Assembly: GCA_025463135.1 (NCBI GenBank)
Contig: JAOAPY010000024.1
Location: 186,001 to 250,000 of the forward strand
Length of the DNA stretch: 64,000 nucleotides
Source of the DNA: Acidobacteriota bacterium
Lineage (GTDB): Bacteria; Acidobacteriota; Blastocatellia; Pyrinomonadales; Pyrinomonadaceae
Direction of reading: 5' to 3'
Below, one piece after another: positions 17,067 through 24,254 of the stretch. The notes beneath the pieces are model-generated. The model did not search any database and was not told the DNA's origin. It saw only the letters and a program-made list of their open reading frames with translations. Every line of letters starts with the position of its first letter. Within the stretch, counting starts at the first letter, position 1. The translations under genes and the position numbers were made by a program.

Positions 17067-17402
17067 CTACCTCCCGCAGTCAGTATTGCTGTGCGTAACT
17101 ATCTGACTGAAGCGTTGCTGATACTCGGCCGAGGTGATGAACGAGTAGACCATCCCTCGATAGTTGCCTGGCGGGCGCGTTTGTTCGACGTTCAGCACGT
17201 TCACCCAAAACGCAAAACCATTGTGGTCCACGTTGCGCCATCGATAGCCAAAGTGTTCCATCAGCACGAACGACGAAGTGTGGACCTCAACTTTGAATTC
17301 TGCGCTATCAGCCGCAGCTTTCAACACCGCACTGCGACTGTGATTCATGTCGCCGCCATTGTTGCCCGTGCTGTTGTAGGCCGCGATCAGCGAGTCACTG
17401 GT
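17067..17402 (-). pseudogene. C-terminal remnant of a DUF4214-containing protein
   Basis: The minus strand encodes SDSLIAAYNSTGNNGGDMNH followed by SAVLKAAADSAEFKVEVHTS, then HNGFAFWVNVLN and GNYRGMVYSFITSAEYQQRF before TAG at 17067-17069. The W-V-x-x-L-N and GMVxxFITSAEYQxRF motifs are those of DUF4214, a repeat found at the C-termini of large surface proteins. An in-frame TGA at 17403-17405 closes the frame upstream, no good start exists, and the rest of the protein is missing, so only about 111 codons remain. It lies directly beside the tRNA-derived repeat, on the island side. Confidence 0.65.
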
Positions 17403-17496
17403 TCAAAGGATGATCAATAAGAAAGCGCGGACACGATCGCCTGAAACTCTCGCTCCTAAGTATTTTTTACAGCTACCTAATCGTCCAGGGTTTCAA

Positions 17497-17943
17497 TCAA
17501 ACTTCAGTAGTTTCGGAGTTAACCCTCAATAGGCGAGGTTCTTTCTCCAGGAGTTCAACCAATCCGCTCTCTTTCCCCCACAGAAACGCAACACGTCGTA
17601 AACCGAACGCTATAGCTGGAACTGGACCGTACACCAGCAATGACCCTCTGCCTGCTAAAAGAGACATCCCTTCTTCCAACTCATTTACCTCGTAGCAAAC
17701 ATGGTAGGCGCCACAACGAATTCTATCCACCCATGCTTGTACCGGGCTGGTTTTATCTGTGGGTGAAATGAGTTCCAAAACAGGGCCGTCTGGTCTGCGC
17801 AGCAACGCAATGGCGGCTTTTTGTTCCGGGTCGTTGTAGATTTCCGAACTCGTGTACCCCAGTTCCTGATAAAACCGAATCGAACCCTTTATGTCGGGGG
17901 TTGCGATGCCAACATGATGAAAAATGAAATCAGGTAGCAGCAT
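17497..17943 (-). CDS. VOC-superfamily (glyoxalase-like) protein
   Basis: This 148-residue protein has the two beta-alpha-beta-beta-beta halves of the vicinal-oxygen-chelate fold: FIFHHVGIATPDIKGSIRFYQELGY at the start and CGAYHVCYEVNELEEGMSLLAGRG in the second half. His10 and the His of AYHVCYE are candidate metal ligands, as in methylmalonyl-CoA epimerase or glyoxalase I. It is the last gene of a four-gene operon (fkbH-like, ACP, methyltransferase, VOC), with only 1 nt between it and the methyltransferase. Its likely role is isomerising or protecting an acyl intermediate made by that operon; the substrate is unknown. Confidence 0.8.
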   Translation of the reverse strand: MLLPDFIFHHVGIATPDIKGSIRFYQELGYTSSEIYNDPEQKAAIALLRRPDGPVLELISPTDKTSPVQAWVDRIRCGAYHVCYEVNELEEGMSLLAGRGSLLVYGPVPAIAFGLRRVAFLWGKESGLVELLEKEPRLLRVNSETTEV

Positions 17944-17944
17944 T

Positions 17945-18871
17945 CTAAGAAGGTTTCCTTAAGATGAGGGCGATGTTCATTGGACGGTCGCTCATATCAG
18001 GTCTGTCGCTTTCGTATATTGGATAGACCCATGTCTTGTCGATTTCCCAACCTGCTTTGATGCAGAGTTGTGAAACTTCTTCGGCATTATGGAATAAATA
18101 GATATGATCGATCGCCGCGGCAAAGACAACCGTGGTCAGAAACAAATGGCCTCCACCTTTTGTGATTCGGATTAGTTCTCGAAGCGCCTCCAGGGGTTTC
18201 TCGATATGCTCGAGGACCTCTCCCATGATCACGCATCCAAATACATTTGATTGAAAGCGTAGTCCACTGGGGTCGGTCACGCTTGCCTGGATGAACTCAA
18301 GTTGGCTTTCATGGGTCTGGACGTCAGCAACAAAACGTTTTGCAAAATCAATGGAGTAGGGGGAAATATCAAGGCCCGTATAATTGAGCGCAGGCGCACT
18401 CTTTAACATATATCTGAGATACAATCCCATCCCAGTGCCGACTTCCAGGACTTTTGTCTCAGCTGACAGTGTCGGCAAAAAGTAATCCCTAAAATTCTGC
18501 AACAGCAGGTAGTGATTTGGCCAAAGCGCTTCGGTCAAAAGCAGCCCTTCCAGGTAATAGCCGCAAAAGAGATCCTTGTTCTTGTACACGGCATCTAATG
18601 TTTCTTCCTCTGTGCTGTACAGGTAGGATTTTGTTTTCTCTAATTGACGCTGTAGTTTCAGAAACTCGATGCATACCGTGACATAGGCTTTGACGCAAGA
18701 GCGAAGTTTCTCTTTATTACTGGAATCCAGACGCTGCAAAATTTCTTCAAGCAATGGAAGTCTGTCTTCAAGTGATGGTTGTGTCTTGTCAGCCGCCGCC
18801 TTGTATAGGAAAGGCATCTGCCGCTGCAACTCGGCTAAACATTGCCGGCTTATCGGAAAGGCGTCTTTCAA
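17945..18871 (-). CDS. SAM-dependent methyltransferase
   Basis: This is a 308-residue protein with an N-terminal helical extension of about 120 residues and a class I methyltransferase core. The core has motif I VLEVGTGMGLYLRYML (about 141-156), an acidic end of strand 2 in YTGLDISPYSIDFAK, a post-II motif SNVFGCVIMGEVLEHIEKP, and RITKGGGHLFLTT. Methyl transfer from S-adenosylmethionine is well supported; the acceptor is not known. Its ATG overlaps the acyl-carrier-protein stop by 4 nt, which points to an ACP-bound acceptor, as when FkbH-type pathways O-methylate a glyceryl-ACP unit. Confidence 0.85.
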   Translation of the reverse strand: MKDAFPISRQCLAELQRQMPFLYKAAADKTQPSLEDRLPLLEEILQRLDSSNKEKLRSCVKAYVTVCIEFLKLQRQLEKTKSYLYSTEEETLDAVYKNKDLFCGYYLEGLLLTEALWPNHYLLLQNFRDYFLPTLSAETKVLEVGTGMGLYLRYMLKSAPALNYTGLDISPYSIDFAKRFVADVQTHESQLEFIQASVTDPSGLRFQSNVFGCVIMGEVLEHIEKPLEALRELIRITKGGGHLFLTTVVFAAAIDHIYLFHNAEEVSQLCIKAGWEIDKTWVYPIYESDRPDMSDRPMNIALILRKPS

Positions 18872-19110
18872 AAGGACACGCCCTTTCTCTTTAGTGCCTC
18901 TACTGCAGCAGAGAAACTGTTGAGTTCAGTGAGTTCACTCACCAGAAAAGACACGCCAAAAACAGCTTCGATCTCGATAATGAGAGAGATCATGGCCAGG
19001 CTATCCCACTTTTCAACACTCTTTTGTTTCAAAGAGTCGCTGATTTCAATCAGATCCACCTGTAGACTATCGGCGAAGCACTGTCTTAGTTTTTCTAAAT
19101 TCTCATTCAT
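18868..19110 (-). CDS. Acyl carrier protein
   Basis: This is an 80-residue acidic four-helix carrier. The phosphopantetheine attachment site is Ser37 in the motif KWDSLAMISLIIEIE, the usual D-S-L at the start of helix 2. Its start overlaps the fkbH-like stop by 4 nt and its stop overlaps the methyltransferase start by 4 nt, so it is translationally coupled on both sides. It probably carries the C3 unit loaded by the FkbH-like enzyme. It is not the fatty-acid-synthesis ACP: the sequence is divergent and no fab genes are near. Confidence 0.88.
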   Translation of the reverse strand: MNENLEKLRQCFADSLQVDLIEISDSLKQKSVEKWDSLAMISLIIEIEAVFGVSFLVSELTELNSFSAAVEALKRKGVSF

Positions 19111-20963
19111 CTTAATGAAATCCAGGCAGGTGGTTTTTGATGCTTAAAGAAATCTTCCAAAACAATTTGATAGGTCACTTCCGCGGCGGATTCGTGAACT
19201 TTTCGTGCCCCTTTGCTTTGATAAAAGCTCGCAGTTTGTGAGTTTTTTCGGGTGGGGATGTATTTCCCGATAACACGCGACGTTCCTCTATTCTCCAGAT
19301 CCGACAACGTCTGAAACAACAAGGCCTCCTGCACACCGCGACCCAGGGCTCGGCAACTCAATAGGAAAGAATCAAGTTCCCATTCATCGTGATCCAGTTT
19401 TTTCACGATCGAGAGTCCAACAATGCCTTGATCTCCAAAACGATCTTTCACCCTGATTACCTGGCCGTGAAACAAATTTGGTTGTTCCAGCCATTGCGTC
19501 AATTGAGCCAGGGAATGCCTCCGGGTTGTTAGATTAAATTGATTAGTCTTATCCAGCAATTGATGTATTCGAGGAAGGAGATCTTTATTCCATACTTGAA
19601 CTTCCGCTTCCAGCTGGAGATTGGTGAGAAACTCTTCGACTGACTGAGCTTGCTGTTCCAACTTGCTTCGATGCTTTTGCGCTTTATAGTCTTGAGTTCG
19701 ACCGAGATCTTCCGAGGTGATCGAAACTTTGAGGAAGTCCAGGCCATTTTCGAGGTAATCCAACATACTAAGAACATCTGGCGTTTCAGGCACTCGGACT
19801 TCAGGAAGCAAGGCCCGCATGTTTTCTCTCTCGTACGCAGATTCATCTAAAAACACAAACTGGTCTAAGCCCAGGTTCAATTCCTCTGAAATTTCGATCA
19901 GGTTGTTTGCCTTATTGTCCCAATTCACTCTTGAGGCGACAAAACTATCGTAGTTGAGGGGCAAGTCTTTGTTTTTCTCGAAGACTTCTTTGACAAGATA
20001 TTCATCGTTTTTACTGAGCAGAACCAGCAAAAAGCCATTCTCGGAAAGGATTCTTGCCGCTGTCTGCAGTTTTAAGTAAAGGTTTCCAGGAAAGTCCTGG
20101 TGCAGCTGAAGTCCCTCGACGCCATCCTCGCCGACAATGCCGCCCCACAACGTGTTATCAGCGTCCAACGCCAGAACTTTAGCGGAGGAGATAAATCGAG
20201 GTGCAACACTTTTGGCGAGTGCGGTCGCGAGAACGATTTGACCAAAGTTGCTGAACGGTTGATGGCAAAGAGCTTCTTGCTTGCGATCAAAGATTGATGC
20301 ATTGCCGCTGATGGAGTTCCTTTGGTGATTCAGGTCTACCATTGAGAATCCTGGCTCCAAGTCGGCGGCCGCATTCACGATCAGGGAGTAGTGAGCGCTA
20401 ATAATCATATTTTGACGCGCACGTGTGCCGGCAAGAACGGAGTCGGCAGGTTGCTCGTTTAGGGGGAGGGCGAGGACAGGGGCGATGGACAAAGCCGTTT
20501 CCATGATCTGTCGAACCCGAGCCAGAGAATGATCCAGGACCTCGGAGAAATTTGATGCAGAGGGATAGTTCCAAATTCCGGGCACGAGATCCGGCATTCT
20601 CCAGGCTAAGAAGAGAACATCGAATGGAAGGTTCCGGTGTTCCTGATTCAAGCGACTCTTGGGATCTAATAATTCCGATTCGAAAACATTGAAGTCAGCG
20701 AAAAAAAACTCCGGGAAGATGCCCCAGCGCAAAAGGGCCAGACAAAGGAGGTCCTCCAGAAGTTCGAGGCTAAAAGATCTCAAAACCCCGATACGAACTT
20801 TGAAGGGCTGTGCTGATGGATCCTCGCAAATCTTCTTCAACAGCTTTCGACACGCAGATGGGATCCCTTGTACGAGGACGCTATTGATCTCCTCCTGGTA
20901 TGAAAGAACATTTGAACCTGACGAAACGGGAGGATTCCAACCCAGGGAATGTTTCATGAGCAT
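19107..20963 (-). CDS. FkbH-like HAD-superfamily glyceryl transferase
   Basis: This is a 618-residue protein. The N-terminal 240 residues are an SGNH-like region of the kind attached to large FkbH proteins. The central HAD domain has its nucleophile motif LALDADNTLWGGIVGEDG (about 262-279), a KNDEYLVKEVFEKN block, and QFVFLDESAYERENM; this last motif is usually F-I-D-D-N, so the second Asp is replaced here. A C-terminal GNAT-like part (about 465-610) follows. FkbH enzymes move a glyceryl group from 1,3-bisphosphoglycerate to an acyl carrier protein, supplying C3 units for polyketides or surface glycans. It is the first gene of the operon. Base composition is visibly AT-richer than in the flanking regions, suggesting transfer. 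Confidence 0.88.
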   Translation of the reverse strand: MLMKHSLGWNPPVSSGSNVLSYQEEINSVLVQGIPSACRKLLKKICEDPSAQPFKVRIGVLRSFSLELLEDLLCLALLRWGIFPEFFFADFNVFESELLDPKSRLNQEHRNLPFDVLFLAWRMPDLVPGIWNYPSASNFSEVLDHSLARVRQIMETALSIAPVLALPLNEQPADSVLAGTRARQNMIISAHYSLIVNAAADLEPGFSMVDLNHQRNSISGNASIFDRKQEALCHQPFSNFGQIVLATALAKSVAPRFISSAKVLALDADNTLWGGIVGEDGVEGLQLHQDFPGNLYLKLQTAARILSENGFLLVLLSKNDEYLVKEVFEKNKDLPLNYDSFVASRVNWDNKANNLIEISEELNLGLDQFVFLDESAYERENMRALLPEVRVPETPDVLSMLDYLENGLDFLKVSITSEDLGRTQDYKAQKHRSKLEQQAQSVEEFLTNLQLEAEVQVWNKDLLPRIHQLLDKTNQFNLTTRRHSLAQLTQWLEQPNLFHGQVIRVKDRFGDQGIVGLSIVKKLDHDEWELDSFLLSCRALGRGVQEALLFQTLSDLENRGTSRVIGKYIPTRKNSQTASFYQSKGARKVHESAAEVTYQIVLEDFFKHQKPPAWISLR

Positions 20964-21062
20964 TTTTGTAATCCCCGCCAGAACCTAAGTCAGAGACGTA
21001 ACCCCATCGTGGTGCGCTCCCTGTGCCGAGTAAAGCGACCGGCTAAAAAAAGACTTTACCAG

Positions 21063-22100
21063 CTACGTGGCATAAGGGTAGGCCGGATCCTGTAGATAGG
21101 CCGCATCGCCTTCAATCATGTTCCAGAAGATAGGAGGGGCGCCAGCCAGTTTCTTTTTCGGATCATACAGGAAAAAGGGTACGCTGCCGCGATTCCGGAA
21201 TCCACTAGCTGTTAGCGCTTCGTCGGCAAAAGGTGTTGACGCTACAGCGAGAACTTCGCAGGTTTCAGGAAGCTCTGCCGCTACCCTCGCGGCTAGTCGA
21301 TAAGCAGCAGTCCACTGCGCGGCGTCTTGCGAGTGCAAACGGATGTCAGCTATCCGCGTCTGACCTTCTACGTGACTCAGGAGAAAGTACCCCATTTCGC
21401 AATCATTATTCAGGAGCGCATAGCCCAGGACCTCTGCAGCTGGACAACGAAGCCAGTAGTTAAGATAGTTGGAATCTCGCCACGGAATGGGGTAATCGGA
21501 CTCATGTTCATAATGCACGACAGATTCAAATGAGTTAATGCGCTCGGCACGCCAGCCTTTGGAAATTGCCCCCGGTGAAGATTGGCTCAAGACCGTGTTC
21601 CGCAACAGTCGCGCGGTCCCTTTCCAAATGGGTTCCGTTGGTCGGGTGCGGAATTGTCTCCAGGGTCTAACTACTCGCGCAAACAAAGCCACCTCGCCGG
21701 CATGCGCAAATCCGAGTCGGGGTACAATCGCTCGGGTATCAGGTGAGCCGCCAACCACGATAGCTGCGTCGCTGAGACTCAGCAACTGCCTCTTCAGCAT
21801 GAAGCCGGCCCCCGGAAGGTTCCTGCCATTCGCCCAATCTATAAAGCAGTTGCACGTTACCCGCTGGCCCGAAAAATGCAGATTGAGAGGCCAGACAGCA
21901 CAGTGCGCCTGTATCTCACCTTTGTTGGTTAGTAAATAACTGCGTGAGCCTTCCCACTGGGGGCCGGATTCGAAATACTTCCAACGCAATACTTGGCTAT
22001 TTGCAAATATCGCGTCCGGACTCGCATTAAAAACCGATATCAGTAGCCTGGCTAAGGCGTCGAGGTTGGCCGGCTCTGTTCGATGGAATTCCAGCGTCAC
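21063..22100 (-). CDS. GNAT-family acetyltransferase (polysaccharide-cluster type)
   Basis: This 345-residue protein has the N-terminal GNAT pattern of the type seen in exopolysaccharide clusters: FHRTEPANLDALARLLISVFNASPDA, LRWKYFESG, then AHCAVWPLNLHFSGQRVTCNCFIDWA and a second domain with REGxYxFxL-like strands. It lacks the strict Q/R-x-x-G-x-G/A acetyl-CoA motif, so activity is unproven. Neighbours (polysaccharide deacetylase upstream on the same strand, FkbH operon downstream) suggest it modifies an extracellular polysaccharide or its donor. Confidence 0.6.
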   Translation of the reverse strand: MTLEFHRTEPANLDALARLLISVFNASPDAIFANSQVLRWKYFESGPQWEGSRSYLLTNKGEIQAHCAVWPLNLHFSGQRVTCNCFIDWANGRNLPGAGFMLKRQLLSLSDAAIVVGGSPDTRAIVPRLGFAHAGEVALFARVVRPWRQFRTRPTEPIWKGTARLLRNTVLSQSSPGAISKGWRAERINSFESVVHYEHESDYPIPWRDSNYLNYWLRCPAAEVLGYALLNNDCEMGYFLLSHVEGQTRIADIRLHSQDAAQWTAAYRLAARVAAELPETCEVLAVASTPFADEALTASGFRNRGSVPFFLYDPKKKLAGAPPIFWNMIEGDAAYLQDPAYPYAT

Positions 22101-22196
22101 GGATTAGAGACCTACTTAACAGTTGCGGGCCGCGGTGTCTCTCCTCAGCAGATAACCCAACCTACAAACAACTTAAGTTGGTCTTTGTGCAGAGAT

Positions 22197-23207
22197 CTAC
22201 TTCAAAGAACTATAGCGCGTTTTGGCCCCTCGCGCATCGACGATCCCAGCAAGTAGCTCCTGGAAGTAGGGAGTCGCCCCGACTGGCTCGACGCCGATGC
22301 GACGTAAGAGAAACCGGTCCGCACTGCTGGAGTTCAAGCCGCGCTCCGAAGTTAAGGCCGTGCGAAAACCGCAACGCTTTACTACCTCAACCGTCTGTTT
22401 GGTAAAGTCCGCAAGTTTACCGTTCGGATATGAAAAGTGTATGAGGGGTTGGTCCAGCTCTTCTTCAATGCGTCGTTTGGAACCTTCGATCTCCTCGCAC
22501 AGGATACCTTCATCGCTTATTCGAGAGAGGATCGGATGTGTTTTAGTATGAGCCGCAATCTCTACTCCATCGCGTACCATTTGTCTGACCTCATCCCAAC
22601 CCAGCGGTGACCATTTGAACGGAGGTGAGGTTGGCACCGCAACCTCCAATATTTTAGGTATCAGACTCATTAGCTTAAGCCGGTCAGTGTTTCCCACTGT
22701 TATTAGAGTGTCAACAGTTCGTTTGGCTGCACGAAGCCTTTGTTCCTGTGTCTCAAGCATGAGGTTCTCTGTTTCGCCGTCGGGAAATGGGAGCGAGACA
22801 GACTTTTGAGCGGTGTGCTCGAAGGCATATTCGATCTGGTTCCACCAGGGCCATAACCGTTGATCCAGGAAATCGCTAATGACACATACGGTAGGATTTA
22901 TCTGATAGTCGCGAAAGACTGGATATGCGTAGAGGAAGAAATCACGATAGCCATCGTCAATCGTGATGGCCACGTTATTGTGCGGAAGCGTCCTGCCCGC
23001 CTCGAGGCTTTCAGATATGGTCTTCATTGAGAGAGGCTGGTAATAGCGGCGTATGTGCTCGCATTGTTCCTTTAATCCCGTCGTATCGGGAGAGAATGCG
23101 TGGTACATCAGAATCCGCACAGCACGCCGATTGAATCTTCGCACTGCACTAACTGCGCCGCTCGAATGCAACGCCGCACGAATGATGCCCTTGACTGTTG
23201 GAGTCAC
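22197..23207 (-). CDS. Polysaccharide deacetylase (NodB-type)
   Basis: This is a 336-residue protein. NodB motifs are present: ILMYHAFSPDTTG before the domain, then AITIDDGYRDFF with the paired Asp of motif 1 (about 79-90), VCVISDFLD, EIAAHTKTHPILSRIS with the two zinc-binding His (motif 2), and HFSYPNGKLADFT (motif 3, usually F-x-Y-P-x-G). It would remove N- or O-acetyl groups from an N-acetylhexosamine polymer. There is no signal peptide, so it may act on a lipid-linked intermediate on the inner face, as in exopolysaccharide and GlcNAc-PI-type pathways. Confidence 0.87.
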   Translation of the reverse strand: MTPTVKGIIRAALHSSGAVSAVRRFNRRAVRILMYHAFSPDTTGLKEQCEHIRRYYQPLSMKTISESLEAGRTLPHNNVAITIDDGYRDFFLYAYPVFRDYQINPTVCVISDFLDQRLWPWWNQIEYAFEHTAQKSVSLPFPDGETENLMLETQEQRLRAAKRTVDTLITVGNTDRLKLMSLIPKILEVAVPTSPPFKWSPLGWDEVRQMVRDGVEIAAHTKTHPILSRISDEGILCEEIEGSKRRIEEELDQPLIHFSYPNGKLADFTKQTVEVVKRCGFRTALTSERGLNSSSADRFLLRRIGVEPVGATPYFQELLAGIVDARGAKTRYSSLK

Positions 23208-23389
23208 AATTAGCCGATCTGAGGCCGGATTTAGCGAGTGTGCAGGGAAGCAGGCTCGTGAGAATCAGCCCCTCTGGGAAATAGAGGCGATAAATATCAC
23301 CAATCCAGGGAAGAATCAATAGTTCTCATGCTGCCGGTGGCGGGTCAGTTTCGCAGCAAATGTCCGACAAACTTTAGTTTGTCCCGGCG

Positions 23390-23795
23390 TTACGACAAGC
23401 TAATAAGCTTAGCGGACATCAAACTGACCGCGAGAATTATTGTAATTGAAACGGCGGCCATCAACTGCAAAGTCATCGGATATGAACTCAAAGCCTTTTT
23501 AACCGAAGATAATGCGAACTGATGATACAGGTATAGTGAATACGAAATGCGCCCAAGAAACTTTAAGACCCGCCACTCGCTCCAACTCCAGAGAGGTGCT
23601 GAGTACAAAAAAGATCATGACACCATGAGCACCCGGGACGCGAGGGATACCAAAATGAGAAAAGATGACGAGAAAGATGGCGACTGCACGGACGCCATCA
23701 AGTGCAGGAAGATGGGATTTGTTAAATGGTAACGGTAACTCAGTCTGTTGATACATACGTAGTCTCAAAGGCGAGTAGAGATGCAAGGACTGCAT
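23390..23795 (-). pseudogene. Remnant of an OafA-type acyltransferase with a large internal deletion
   Basis: The minus strand begins (about 23726) with LPALDGVRAVAIFLVIFSHF and GVMIFFVLS, which is the N-terminus of acyltransferase-3 (OafA/NRF-6) membrane proteins. It then jumps, with a change of frame near 23605-23640, to WRVLKFLGRISYSLYLYHQF followed by a last helix, which is the C-terminus of the same family. About 200 central residues are missing. The gene would have O-acylated the surface polysaccharide served by the two preceding genes. Downstream, at 23366-23383, is the palindrome GACAAACTTTAGTTTGTC. Confidence 0.7.
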
Positions 23796-24131
23796 TGTCC
23801 TTCACAAGCGGGAACCAAGAACTCTAACATCTGGCTCGTGAGAATTTAGCCTTTGAAATAGCAAACGAACATAGGCCAGAGCCCGTGAATAAGTCAAGAA
23901 TCTCTCAAGAGGATTTCCACGGTGAATCTGCTGGAGAGAGAACTTGAACAACGCGAGTAAGAAAACGTGCGTGGAGATAAACCAAAGAGATTTACGGTTG
24001 AAATTTTCTTGCCGCACCTGGAGTTGGATGGTAGTATCGCGGCTCTAATCTGTTCCATTGATAACCCTTAACCCGGTTGAGGCGCATGCTTCTTCACCTC
24101 CGTCTAATAGTTTATTTGGTGCTCCGTTGAA

Positions 24132-24228
24132 TTGTTAGCCGCACGCAAAAAATCCGTGCGTAGGAACGAAGTGTCAGGGGCTTACTAATAAGCCAGGTCG
24201 CTCCGATTGCCGCCGGTACACCTGACAC
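24132..24228. other. Structured leader candidate upstream of the five-gene operon
   Basis: The 459-nt stretch 23796-24254 has no convincing gene. Near its end GTGTCAGG (24171-24178) pairs with CCTGACAC (24221-24228), and stacked inside it GGCTT (24179-24183) pairs with AAGCC (24190-24194). A further hairpin CGCACG...CGTGCG spans about 24132-24151. The outer helix closes only 26 nt before the ATG of the first operon gene. On the minus strand the same region carries a GGAGGTGAAG site followed by an ATG (about 24089) that opens only 31 codons. The element could be an RNA leader or a mobile-element end; no known riboswitch class was recognised. Confidence 0.4.
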
Positions 24229-24254
24229 ACTCCGTTTGTTTTGGAAAATAACTC

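Noticed and set aside
17021-17090. A complete second tRNA-Val gene
   Set aside because: Only the 3' half is present; no matching 5' acceptor or D-arm precedes it, and the adjacent bases are the end of the DUF4214 frame.
23802-24017. Minus-strand frame of 71 codons upstream of the acyltransferase remnant
   Set aside because: No ribosome-binding site or family motif; the region is probably decayed.
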